A DNA stretch of 64,000 nt from Forficula auricularia (lineage: Eukaryota > Arthropoda > Insecta > Dermaptera > Forficulidae), in NCBI GenBank assembly GCA_024734495.1, contig JALMQS010000615.1, positions 341,173 through 405,172 on the forward strand. The letters run 5' to 3'. Position 1 is the first letter of the stretch, and every line of letters begins with the position of its first letter. Of this stretch, positions 32,539 to 42,755 are shown piece after piece. Under the pieces are notes generated by a model. It worked only from the letters and a program-made list of their open reading frames with translations, ran no database searches and was not told the origin of the DNA. A program made the position numbers and the translations under genes.

Positions 32539-33369
32539 AACAAATAAATAATATATATACAGATATATCATCTCGATATATATGTGTGTATGTTTATTTG
32601 CATCAAGCAGAGGACAACCTTTTTGTTTCTCTTTGTGTACTATCATGGTGTCTGTTCAGTCGAGCTAAAATCAATTATCCCCCCTAAAGCCCTCTTTAAG
32701 AGAAAGACGCGGTTTTCGAACGCTCAGCACCCCTTCCCTGTCAAATTGGATAAAAATCGAACAAGCGCTTTCGCCAACTCTTATATTCCTATGACCTCCA
32801 GAGACTGGGCTCCCAGCCACCGACTTCCCCGCGACTTATAACCTTCAGCTGTTTAAGACCCGTATCCGCAGATACCTTCGACCCCTAACCAGCCCATATT
32901 TTCCCTTCTTCTTTTCACGATAGAGGGGCCAACCAGGCCTTTAGGGGATGCACCTTTATGGTGTAACTCCTTCTCTCATCATTTTCATTAAATAAATCTC
33001 ATTTAACAGACATTTCTCTTATTCCCTCCTATTCAAATATTCTCTAGATCTAAATTTCCATGCTCTTTGAATTGACGAATATTTTCTAAGTCTTTGCAAT
33101 ATGTATTAGTGAGTTGAGCTCATTGTTTAGCGCGGATGAATCTAGAAATGGCCAAACCTTCTTTGAGCATTCCTACTAGCATTTGTCCATTAGCCGAGCG
33201 AGATTATTTGCAACGGGAATATCTTTTTATTTATTTTTCTATTAATTCTTTATTGTCAAATTTATTTCGATGAAATTATCTTTTGAATATAATATAATAT
33301 TATTATTTCTCTATCGATAAATTCGTTTCAAATGTATTTAGTCAAAGCGAATAAATTGATCTATTTTAA

Positions 33370-33470
33370 AAGGTTTTTGTTTTTTTGCCGAGAGTAGCAA
33401 AGTTATTTATTCATAAACAGAAATCATTGAGGTTATCCTCCGCTTGATGCAAATAAACATATACATATAT
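33370..33470. repeat. PLE terminus fragment
   Basis: TTTGCCGAGAGTAGCAAAG, then CCTCCGCTTGATGCAAATAA, matching the outer part of family 1 PLE ends. No body. Confidence 0.65.
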
Positions 33471-33511
33471 AAAGTGAAAACTTTCAATTTAATCGTGATT
33501 TTATTTTTCAG

Positions 33512-33578
33512 CGATCATCTGATCCGTGAGCATATGAGTGTAATCCTCAAGGCATTCATCGTCTGGCAGATCTTCCGT
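33512..33578 (+). CDS. Plus-strand gene, candidate internal exon
   Basis: Acceptor TTTTATTTTTCAG|CGATC and donor TTCCGT|GTAAGT. The frame C+GAT CAT reads DHLIREHMSVILKAFIVWQIFR without a stop. It ends phase 0, which joins the exon at 33718 as IFR-SYKSG. It needs a phase-2 donor upstream that I have not placed. The hydrophobic stretch VILKAFIVWQIF is helical in character. No family recognised. Confidence 0.45.
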
Positions 33579-33717
33579 GTAAGTAAGTTTCAATCTATTA
33601 TCTATATTTTATATCATTAGAAATGTTTCAAATGAAACCGATAGTACGATATCTTAGTAAGGTATATTCTGATTGGAATACACAACGTTTTGACATCTAA
33701 TTTTAATCGTTTTCAAG

Positions 33718-33927
33718 TCTTATAAAAGTGGCTTGAATTCTTTGAAGGGCGCAAGCTTTAGGATCCAATCATTTCTCAATATAGATGGCATCTATCCACC
33801 GGCGAAATCACCATCTCTGATCCTTAACGAGATCTTCAAATTACTTCAGCAACTTCAGATCTACAAAACATCGAGCACCGCTTCAACCCCTGAGCATCCA
33901 GTCAACCATCTGGACCAATTAAACAAG
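33718..33927 (+). CDS. Plus-strand gene, candidate coding exon (70 codons)
   Basis: Acceptor TCGTTTTCAAG|TCTTAT and donor AACAAG|GTAGGT, phase 0 at both ends. It is open for 70 codons: SYKSGLNSLKGASFRIQSFL, then DGIYPPAKSPSLILNEIF, KLLQQLQIYKTSSTAS and NHLDQLNK. It is more GC-rich than its surroundings and contains a leucine-rich amphipathic helix. I do not recognise the protein. Downstream, 34385 (VIKCIIKQ..., stop at about 34483), 34819 and 36935 are all in a compatible phase, so the 3' structure is open. Confidence 0.5.
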
Positions 33928-34818
33928 GTAGGTTTACTTATGCATTGGCGCAATAGATTCTCGGGTGTCAATAATTTCCAAATTTAGCTCAAAACAAACT
34001 CTTTCGGACTTGTTTGATTTTTTCTATTCAGTTTAGTTCACTTGTAGTTTAGCTCCATAGGATGCATATAGGATAGGATTTTCTCTTTCAGGTTTTTTTC
34101 TTTTTTTGCCCTAACCCTCTTTTTCTCTTAATAAATTTCATTTAAAACATATTTGAGCAAATTTTTTAATATTTTAATAAACAAATAAAATTAAATAATT
34201 ACAATAATACTCTTAAAGTATTGTTAAAAAGTTAATTTGTAAATAAATAATTCAATAAATGATAATTAAATTTTCTTAAATTTCACAATTGTTTAAATAA
34301 TTTTCATAAACTACCAACTTAATAAAAATAAAAAAATATAATTTATTTCAATATTACCCGATTAATCAAATTTTTCTCTCCACAGGTCATCAAATGTATA
34401 ATAAAACAATATTATAAAAACTCAAAAACCTATTCTGTTTATTCAAATATTGAAATAAAATTATATTTTTCCAATAAAGTATAATAATAAATTCAAAATT
34501 TTAGGTCATTTGAATTCATTTCGGCTAAATCTTATATAGAGAATGTATTTACATTTTAATATTCACCCCCTAAATACTTTTAAATAAAAAACAACCCTTC
34601 CTCTTTTGAATATTAAAATGAAATACAATTCTCTTTTCAAAATTTTAAATTCTCCTTTTGAGAATTTAATAGTTAGGATTTTCAGACTCCCCCTTCATCA
34701 TTTAGGTCCTCCGAGGCTCTCCGAGGGTTGGTTGGTCTTCGCTTCACAAAGTAAGAGTGATTAGGGCTCGTTGTTAGACTGTCTGACTTATAGGTGTTGC
34801 ATTTAATGTGCTGCAGAG
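33928..34818. other. AT-rich intronic DNA
   Basis: Mostly A/T. An acceptor-like CTCTCCACAG at 34376-34385 is followed by 33 open codons; this could be an alternative last exon but is compositionally weak. Confidence 0.35.
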
Positions 34819-34994
34819 ATTCTCTTTCAGAGACGCAGCCCGCGACCTCCGTGGGATTCATCATCAACTTGGTACCTTAGCTATTCAGATAATTAGGGCT
34901 GAGATGTGCGTATTTGTCCCGGATTTAAGGGACTCTCTTTCGGCCAGTCTGATCGAAAATAGTCTTAAAAAACCACGCACATCTCTTAATTAGT
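34819..34994 (+). other. Candidate terminal exon or retroelement 3' end
   Basis: After GTGCTGCAG the frame AGA TTC reads RFSFRDAARDLRGIHHQLG, then IIRAEMCVFVPDLRDSLSAS and a stop near 34991. It is in phase 0 with the exon ending at 33927. An (AAATA) tail at 35073-35092 follows 80 bases later, so a LINE or retrocopy 3' end is an equally good reading. Confidence 0.3.
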
Positions 34995-35762
34995 AGACTT
35001 GAATGCTTGTCAAATTAGTTAAGGAACATGGGGGGATGCGCCATTGCCAACGATTGAAAACAAAAATAAATAAATAAATAAATAAAAATACAACCAAATA
35101 TATTTAAGACACCTCTGACAGACCGATTCAACGTTTTGATTTCTCAGAGCAAATAACAAATCTCCACATATAAATTAAACAAAAATATTAAAGATAATTA
35201 ATTTTCTAGTCAATTGTTGTAAATAAATAAATAATAAATAATAATCATAAATAATTAAAAATAATTAATAATAATACATAAATTAGAAACAATAATCATT
35301 AAATAAAATTAAAAAAATTATTTCTACCTTCTGCATATTAATCATAATTTAATTTTTTTTTTTCAATCGAAAATGATAAAAAATAAATAGGTAGTATTTA
35401 TTAAAAATAAAATAATATTTTACATTCCAAAATTTTTTGTCAATATAATTTCAAATTTAAATTCAAAACTTTTTATTACAATTATGTTTTAAAAACTTTA
35501 TTTTGAAAAATAATTTTTTTTTCTTGTCTTTCAAATATTATTAAAAATAAATATAAAATATAATAATATATGTGGATATATAGGAATATGTAAAATATAT
35601 AAAATAATATGAAATTTTTCATAATTAAGTAATTAGGAAATGTAAATATTAAATTTCAAATGTTTAAATCAAATATTCCTTTTAATTTAATTATAATAGA
35701 GTAATTTTAAATAATAAATACTTAATATTTACTATTAATGAAATACTATAACAATATAGGTA
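34995..35762. other. Very AT-rich DNA, no gene
   Basis: Low-complexity A/T with AAATA repeats at 35073-35092 and 35220-35290. Confidence 0.6.
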
Positions 35763-36650
35763 ACTGCTTTGAGGATTCATTATTGCGTGGATTGAAGTCT
35801 GTCGCCCGGAGCCTGCAGGCTTTCCTCGTGGGTCCATTAGAGGGGATATCATGCTCAGTGTTTTCCATTTTGGGCCTCTGCTGGACACTTATTTAGATTT
35901 TAAGTTTATCTCTCAGGTTGCCCTCTAATCTAATCTTAGCTAGTTCGCTCTGGTTAGGTCCTTAATTGTGCATGTGTTAGCTTTAGGGTCCAGCAGAGAG
36001 CTAATATCGAAGTCACTGTCTTGTTCTCACCACGAACGAACCACGAGGGGAGTCGGCCAGACCGGAATCATCGGTTGAGGTCCAGGTCTCCTCTAATTTT
36101 AAGATGCGATGCGATATCGGAATATCTTTAAGATCTCATACAATATAGTAGCCAGTGAACAAGAGTTCGATGCTAGATTTTGCCCGGTGAATGACTCCAG
36201 GAGGAGGGCCTCTTATTTCCGGATCTGCCCGGAACACGCGTGTAGTCTTCAGGAAATTTTTGGGCGATGACTGACAGAAAGATCCTCTACCTTTGTAAAC
36301 TCCTTTGTACATCTCTCTGACGGTCATTGCTGTTGCGCTTTCGGATCTAGGGACGGAATATCCAGCCAGACAACCAACAAAAGATCTTAAGATCGTCTAC
36401 TGTGGGTATTCCCCGAGGAGGCTTTCCTGCTGCTAGGGACTGTGCGATGCGTTACCCGCCTTGGTTTCGGTCGCCTCATAATTAAAGTGCCCCTTTCGTC
36501 TTTTATACCTACACAGGTATCAGGCTAGGTAGGATCTCTTTCAGGAGCCCTGGGATCATTTACTGGGGTCTAATGAATCAAACTTCCTCTTCACTGGCCG
36601 GTTCTTTCGCGATGCGCGGTTTTCGACTCCAAAAGTCCAAATCTTTCGTT
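35763..36650. other. Unexplained block of balanced composition
   Basis: About 890 bp clearly richer in GC than either flank, with no long frame on either strand. The longest is 63 codons on the minus strand (TVREMYKGVYKGRGSF). No terminal repeats or recognised protein. It could be a decayed retroelement or a non-coding exon. Confidence 0.35.
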
Positions 36651-36651
36651 T

Positions 36652-36924
36652 TTAAATTGAAATTATGAGAATTTCATTTGAAGCTTTTGACCCTTGGACT
36701 TCGCGAACAAATCCAAACCAGATTTCTTTGTAATCAAATGATGAGATATTTGATTCAAAGCAATTATGCCATTTGGATTTATAATCAGAGGCAGAAATTA
36801 AGAACAATATTTCATTAAATGCCTCGTTTATTTTTGTTCTTCTATTTCCATAGACGATTTCTGTGGAAATAGAAGTTTGCACTAATTTTCTGATTTTGAG
36901 TTGCCTTAGATTTCCCCACCTCAT
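36652..36924 (-). other. Unrecognised 90-codon open frame
   Basis: Reads MRWGNLRQLKIRKLVQTSIS and later HNCFESNISSFDYKEIWFGF. No motif is recognised and there are no convincing splice signals. It may be chance or a retroelement scrap. Confidence 0.25.
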
Positions 36925-36934
36925 TCACCTGCAG

Positions 36935-36991
36935 CATCATACTAGTTCGGTTCAAACCTGCCATTGCGCCAGTGACTTGAAGATTCACCAA
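36935..36991 (+). CDS. Plus-strand gene, weak candidate exon
   Basis: Acceptor CATTCACCTGCAG|CATCAT and donor CACCAA|GTAAGT. Phase 0 at both ends, so it could follow the exon ending at 33927. It encodes HHTSSVQTCHCASDLKIHQ. It is short, so chance cannot be excluded. Confidence 0.3.
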
Positions 36992-37454
36992 GTAAGTTAA
37001 TATGTGGCTTATGTTGGTTTTATATATATATATTTATCAGTGGCGTGTGGTCCATGGATGCTGCAGCGCATCTCTAAAATTTCAAAACATTCAGAGTATT
37101 TTCATGCCATTCATACTATACCATATCTCGCCATCATACTATTTCATTTCATACCATTTTCAACGTAAAATTCTATAATGTCATTATTTATTATACATTA
37201 TTACCAAATTCGATGAAATTTGCAAATAGGAGCGAAGAATAAAATAAAATTCAAAAAAAAACTAAGGGTTTTTTTGGGCGCATCCTCTGTTTGAAAAGTC
37301 CCGGCCGGCCACTTATATAATATGTATATATAAATATATTGCACGTTTAATATAATAAGATAAGATATTACGTTATATTATATATATATTTTGAAAAAGA
37401 AAACTTTACAAAAATGAAATATCATGGATATATATCGGTATAATATATACATTT

Positions 37455-37920
37455 GTTTAGTAAACAAACTAACCTTAACAACAATATATAAAACATAAAT
37501 AAATAGATATTATTTACTTAATTGGCTATTAATTAAAGTTTTATTTATATTCTCAACAATATATAAATAACGTTTGTAACTTTTTAGGAGATAGGTGTTG
37601 GTTCTAGGTGAAAGATTTTAATGTAATAATAAAAATTCAGTAGATGGGCTGACATCCGAAATATATCGAATTCAAAACTTATTTTTGTTTTATTTCTTTT
37701 TTTTATGAAACCTACCTCGCAATTTTTCGCAATTTTAATTATTAAATAACGCTTGGTTTGCGAGCCCGACTCGAACTTGTCTTGGTTGTCGGGCTCTCAA
37801 ACCAAGAGTTATTTATATACTGTTGAGAATATAAATAAAATTTTAATTAATAGCCAATTAAGTAAATAAATAATATTTATTTATCTTTTATATATTGTTG
37901 TTAAGGTTAGTTTGTTTAAT
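37455..37920. repeat. Inverted repeat enclosing PLE-like DNA
   Basis: AACAAACTAACCTTAACAAC at 37456 is mirrored near 37900, with about 100-bp arms sharing TTAATTGGCTATTAATTAAA. Single arms recur at 39475-39575, 41340-41415 and 62115-62215. The loop (37607-37730) holds GGGCTGACATCCGAAATATATCG, read in pieces as a decayed family 2 PLE end. Confidence 0.6.
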
Positions 37921-37936
37921 ATATATATTATATCTA

Positions 37937-38623
37937 CAGGGTGTCTCAAAAAAATGTACTAACACTTCGAATGACGAGAAAAACATGATTTATGAACATA
38001 GAGAGAAGTTGAAAGGCTTCAAGTACAGAAGACAAATGTAATTGAAGAATCATGTTCGCAAATGTTCAAATTGATGACCATCATTGTCCAGACAACGCTG
38101 ATAACGCGAACCAAGGGATTCGCAAACGTCGTGCTCCATCTTGCTGAAAGTAAATCTCGTCGTCATCACCAAACATCTCTGCAATGTGTGGACCGACAAA
38201 CTCCTGCAGCAAGGTGAGGTAACTCTCACCAGTGACAGTTCTGTTAAAACAAATGGTCCTATGATGCCCAATGCGGATATCCCACACCACACTGTTACCC
38301 CTGGTAAGTTTAAATGGTGTTCAACTGTTACATGAGGATTTACAGGACCCCAGTACGTGCAATTATGGCGATTAATGGAGCCATTTAATTTAAAGGACAA
38401 TGTCGCGATATTCCAAATGACCTGTTTCGTTTCGTTTGCGAATCCCTTGGTTCGCGTTATCAGCGTTGTCTGGACAATGATGGTCATCAATTTGAACATT
38501 TGCGAACATGATTCTTCAATTACATTTGTCTTCTGTACTTGAAGCCTTTCAACTTCTCTCTATGTTCATAAATCATGTTTTTCTCGTCATTCGAAGTGTT
38601 AGTACATTTTTTGAGACACCCTG
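37937..38623 (-). mobile_element. Palindromic mariner-type element with transposase remnant
   Basis: Ends CAGGGTGTCTCAAAAAAATG and inverse, flanked by TA (37935-37936, 38624-38625). The arms are about 200 bp. The unique centre and inner arms encode, on the minus strand and in shifting frames, PHVTVEHHLNLPGVTVWCGI, then GIIGPF and YFQQDGA, which are mariner/Tc1 core motifs including the second catalytic Asp. The Glu-containing part is missing, so it is a defective copy whose arms fold back. Confidence 0.85.
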
Positions 38624-38990
38624 TACTTATATCCATGATATTTCATTTTTTTAAAGCTCTCTTTTAAAAATTATCAAGAGGAATTTGAGCCACGTGACCA
38701 TTGACCATATGCTTCCTTTTATTATTATATTGTAAACCAGTAGGATCTGATGTACCACAGAAATTTCGCCTGTTTCTTGCTATTAAGGGGCAACATTTCG
38801 TCCAACTATAGCTGATGTTTTTCGGTTTTTCAAAATATCAGATATCGATCGATATATCTTTTAGGATGAGTACTTTAAACAGGTGTGCCAACTTTGTCAA
38901 ACCCTTTAGCTAAAAATCTGTTTTTCTCCATACTTGCTCTCTTTTTTCCTTTCTAATACCAAATAAATGTGTATGGTCTTTACTATTTAC
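38624..38990. other. Intronic DNA next to the receptor exon
   Basis: 38635-38720 repeats 23345-23570 (AAGAGGAATTTGAGCCACGTG). Nothing else recognised. Confidence 0.4.
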
Positions 38991-39173
38991 CTGCGGCGGG
39001 GTTTCGAGGGGGCGGCACCCCTGCACCTCCTCTGCCCAACGCCCCCGTTCCTCGTCGACGGATTCTTTTCCGGGCAGTTTGGAAAATTCGCCAGTACAGT
39101 ACCAGAATGACCAGCAATGGCACGTAGAACGAAGAGGCTGTCGCGAAAATCTGGTACCCAAGGTCTTGACTCA
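38991..39173 (-). CDS. Serotonin/amine GPCR exon encoding TM5
   Basis: A 183-bp exon with acceptor TTGTTTGCCTCTAG|TGAGTC and donor CCGCCGCAG|GTAAAT, phase 1 at both ends. It encodes (V)SQDLGYQIFATASSFY, then VPLLVILVLYWRIFQTARKR and IRRRG. This is the end of extracellular loop 2, transmembrane helix 5 with the Ser residues that bind amines, and the basic start of intracellular loop 3. The SQDLGYQIFATASSFYVP stretch is characteristic of 5-HT1-type serotonin receptors of invertebrates. Protein at the plasma membrane, G-protein coupled. The upstream exons (TM1-TM4) are not in this window, so the preceding intron exceeds 24 kb. The exon is intact and much richer in GC than its surroundings. The downstream exon is at 10187-10345. 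Confidence 0.9.
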
Positions 39174-39300
39174 CTAGAGGCAAACAAACAAACAAACAAA
39201 CAAATGTGGTTATAGTACTATCAAGAGACGAATTTACATTATATGTTAATTTATTTATGTAAAATAATTATTATCATTTAGATTTAGTTGAAATGTTTTA

Positions 39301-39410
39301 CAAGGAGAAACAAAGGGTTTGTCCTCTGCTTGATGCAAATAAACATACACACATAAATAGCAAATATACATATATATATATATATATATAGTTGACAACC
39401 TCCTTGTTTC
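39301..39410. repeat. Solo inverted PLE termini
   Basis: AAGGAGAAACAAAGG...CCTCTGCTTGATGCAAAT at the left faces GACAACCTCCTTGTTTCTC at the right, with (TA)n between (39368-39392). It is a PLE remnant without body. Confidence 0.65.
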
Positions 39411-40018
39411 TCTTTATTTAGATTTAGAAAATAGAGTAAAAAGCAAGACAAGTTCGAGTCTGGCTCTCAAACCAAGCGTTATTTATATATATTGTTGAGA
39501 ATATAAATAAAACTTTAATTAATAGCCAATTAAGTAAATAATATTTATTTTTATATTGTTGATAAGGTTAGTTTGTTTATTAAACAATTAAATGAAGAAT
39601 TTTCAATCAGATTCAGGAAAGTTATGTTATTAAGCCTAAAATACGATTAATAAAAGTTATTTAAAAGGCCCCATATCCGCTTGACAAGTTGAAACATGTA
39701 CATATACATATTTAGATAAATATAAATATAATTTGGGCATAAAAATACTTTTTAGGTTTATCTCAAAATAACTTTATTAAAAGTAAATCGTTGAATTTGA
39801 ATGATATTTATTTTATATATGAATTCCCCAACAAGTTAAGGTCATCCAACTTCTTAGGACTAGCCCCATGTGAGCCACTGATGAGTAAGCAACAGACTTT
39901 TCATGTCCGTTTGTCGCAAACACAATCTTCTAATGGTTACCCCCCCCCACCCCCACAAACTCAATGCTAGCCAACCAAAATCCAATCGATGGGCTCTTAC
40001 GTTTTCAACCTCCAAAGA
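39411..40018. other. Repeat-derived DNA before the NUMT
   Basis: 39475-39575 is a copy of the repeat arm described at 37455-37920. A C-run lies near 39942-39955. Mitochondrial sequence may start slightly upstream of 40019, but I could not confirm a mitochondrial tRNA. Confidence 0.4.
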
Positions 40019-40450
40019 TGAAATTTTCTTTTGTAAACTACCCCTTGTTAATGGTAAAAATCCTTCTTTTTGCTTTTAGTGCCAGTCTAGCATATATGTT
40101 TGTAAACGTCACCCACCCCTTGGCAATGGGGTTGATTCTTCTTATCCAAATTCTTTTTGCCGGTTTTAGGTTTGTTTCTTTGAGTGAGTTGGGGGTTAAT
40201 TTTAAGCAAGGGGAGAATTTTTTTCAGAATCGTATTTTTAGCATTATCCGTTTGTGAAGGTGGATTGGGCTTGGCAATTTTATTTATCATAGTGTGGGCT
40301 CATGGAAACCATTATTTCCAAGGAGTTAGTATATTGTAAGGAGATAATGTTAAAATTACTTTTGGGGATCCTATTCTTTACCAACATTTATTTTAGTTTT
40401 TTGGACACCGGAAATTTATTTTTTTTTGTTAAAAAGCAAAAATTATTATT
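40019..40450 (+). pseudogene. NUMT: rearranged mitochondrial ND6, ND4L and ND4 fragments
   Basis: 40019-40171 encodes the start of an ND6-like protein (VTHPLAMGLILLIQILF, a conserved ND6 block). 40226-40339, in another frame, encodes the C-terminus of ND4L (ALSVCEGGLGLAILF...AHGNHYFQGVSIL, stop). Seven bases later an ATG at 40347 opens MLKLLLGILFFTNIYFSF, consistent with the N-terminus of ND4. The ND4L-ND4 order and close spacing are those of animal mitochondrial DNA. The missing part of ND6 and the start of ND4L are deleted at the junction near 40172-40225. In mitochondria these are complex I subunits; here they are a dead nuclear copy. Confidence 0.75.
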
Positions 40451-40640
40451 ATTTTTTTATAGGGCCTCCACATCTCCCCTTATAGCCCTCCGGTCTCCCA
40501 CTCCAAGATCCGGAGTGAGTGAGCTCAGGGTGTGGCCACAGCAGAACGGTGTGAAACCTTAGTATGCTGCGACCAAGAATAAAATAATAATAATAACAAT
40601 AAAAAGGGAATACTGCATGTTTGACTGTCCAAATAATAAA
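40451..40640 (+). repeat. Probable retroelement 3' tail
   Basis: GAGTGAGCTCAGGGTGTGGC and GAAACCTTAGTATGCTGCGA precede AATAAAATAATAATAATAAC. This looks like a non-LTR 3' UTR with a simple-repeat tail. The family is not identified. Confidence 0.35.
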
Positions 40641-40942
40641 AATAAATAAATAAATACACTAGGAAGAATAAATAAATATTCAAATAAATAAAACAAAAAA
40701 TAAATAGAATATATCACTGGGTTTTAAAGAAATTGTAGTTAAAATTATTTAAAAATAAATAATTTAAAAAACAGATAAATAAATAAGTAGACAGGAAACC
40801 GCCATGGTCAAGAAAAATAAATATTTGACTGGGAATATAGGCTACTGGGTAAAATATTAAATAAATAGATCAACGCTGAAAAAGGGTTGGGCTGGGCCAT
40901 CTCTCCAGAAGAAATCAATAAGGTGGTCATTATTATTAGCCG

Positions 40943-41182
<240 letters not shown>

Positions 41183-41583
41183 AAAGGGATATTATTTTTG
41201 TGTTTTTGTGAGAATTAGACTAGTGCAAACTTTTTAAAATACCAAATAGTCTCTAACTTAAAATTGCAAGGTTTTGATATCTTGACAATATACACCTAAT
41301 AATTATTATAATTTTCGCTTGTTGAGAGGAAAATAAACAAAAAGTTTAATTAATTAGCCAATTAAGAAAATATTATTTATTTATCTTTTATATATTGTTG
41401 TTAAGGTTAGTTTGTTTACTACCAATTAAATTGAAAATTTCCATTTAAATATCCTTTGTTTTTAGGACTTATTATTTTTTGGTAGTGGCCTTATTACACT
41501 CTTTTTTATTTTTAGCAAACTTTGATCTTTTAATTTTTAATAATTTTTTTTTTATTTTCTCTCCAGATTTTATCGAAAATTTT
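41183..41583. other. AT-rich DNA
   Basis: Includes a repeat arm at 41340-41415 (related to 37830-37920). No gene. Confidence 0.5.
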
Positions 41584-41595
41584 GAATAGGTACTT

Positions 41596-41772
41596 TTTTT
41601 GGCTTTTCGGCCTTTCTAGCTATAAACCAATTTACGATACTACTTAAATTATTTTTAAAATTTGTCTCTACCCCCCGGGGGTCAGATTATAGCCGGATGC
41701 CTCGAGTGGATTCGAACCCGGGCCCCCTGGTTAGCAGGCTGGCATGCTAACCGCTAGCCTATCTGACCCCCC
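41596..41772 (-). mobile_element. tRNA-derived SINE, 12-bp TSD
   Basis: Same family as 18012-18210, inverted: box B GGTTCGAATCC and the phrase CTGACCCCCGGGGGGTAGAG type 3' body. Flanked by GAATAGGTACTT at 41584-41595 and 41773-41784. The A tail is short. Confidence 0.9.
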
Positions 41773-41784
41773 GAATAGGTACTT

Positions 41785-42755
41785 ATTTTTTTTGAAAATT
41801 TTCAATATTTTAAACCCAGATTTGAAGAAAAAACAACTTTTCAAAATTTTGATTTGTGTTTTAAATTTTCAAAATTTCAAGCGCTGATTTAATTATTATT
41901 TTTTTTTTTCAAATTTTATAGAAGTTAAAAAAACAAAATGAAAAATAATATTCAAAATTTTTTCGAAAATACTTGAGCTAATAACATCAAATTTGATAAG
42001 TAAGTTTCCATTAGCATATATGTAAATGCAAAAAAGGAACTTGAACAACAGGGGGTGGGGGGGGGGGTGTCCAGGGATGATGAAAATACTTCCCACCTAT
42101 AATATACAAAAGCAATTTAATTATGGAATATGAATTGAAAGGATAAAAGATAAAGGATAGGGGATAAGGTGTGATACAAAGATACGATCTGAAAGATTAA
42201 ATACAACAACAACAAGTGTCAAAGGGAGAAACGGCCCCTCTTTGTTTTATTTCGATTTAACGCCCCCAGAAAGGAAGGAAAGAAGCTTATTAAAGCCGTC
42301 CCCCACAAAGGAAAAGCCCCTCTCTATTGTCTGGTGGTTTCTTTGACCTTAGCTTAGCTCAGCTTAGCAAGGGCGGGTGAGAGGGTATATGTGGTAAAAC
42401 ACCTTTGTTTTCGGCTTAGACCATAATACGGATCTATCAAATTTGTCATATTATCCACGAAATGAATGATAATAATAATAAAACGAGATTAGGATCAACC
42501 CACGATATAACGTTAAATTGACAAATGAATAACCTGGCTATATAGCAGTAGATATAGCATATACGGAATATTCATTTATCAGCAGGTATTAGCTAGCTGG
42601 GCAAAAAAGAAAAAATATATTTACATTCTCTTAGCAAATAAATAGCATCGAACGATAATTTAAGTAGAATTAAGGGGATGTTTTGAGGTCGACATAGACC
42701 AATAATAGACAAACTAAACAAAAAATAATTATTAATTGATGGAATAAGTAGGTTA
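41785..42755. other. No recognised gene
   Basis: G-run near 42051-42067. The region 42115-42590 has balanced composition and AATAATAAT repeats near 42470, but no frame or element end was identified. Confidence 0.4.

Larger units (their letters stand above)
31800..32637 (+). mobile_element. Penelope-like element inside a LINE, 11-bp TSD
   Basis: Flanked by TACTACCATGG (31789-31799) and TACTATCATGG (32638-32648). Both ends carry the family 1 terminus in inverted orientation. The middle (32144-32278) holds only the last 43 codons of the PLE protein (LISAIESLEILKSFNR...LLKMFANKR, stop). Confidence 0.87.
31716..33010 (+). pseudogene. Jockey/CR1-type LINE C-terminus, split by a PLE
   Basis: 31740-31799 encodes AHRRNVSALSQYYRYYHG. 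32649 onward continues CSVELKSIIPPKALF, then RTSAFANSYIPMTSRDW and, after a frame change, LQLFKTRIRRYL. This is the usual ending of Jockey/CR1-type LINE proteins. An AAATAAATCTCATTTA 3' tail closes it near 33003. The split is caused by the PLE at 31800-32637; the frame is continuous once the PLE is excluded. Confidence 0.8.

Noticed and set aside
38141..38335. Plus-strand frame inside the palindromic mariner element
   Set aside because: It is antisense to the transposase remnant and has no motif of its own.
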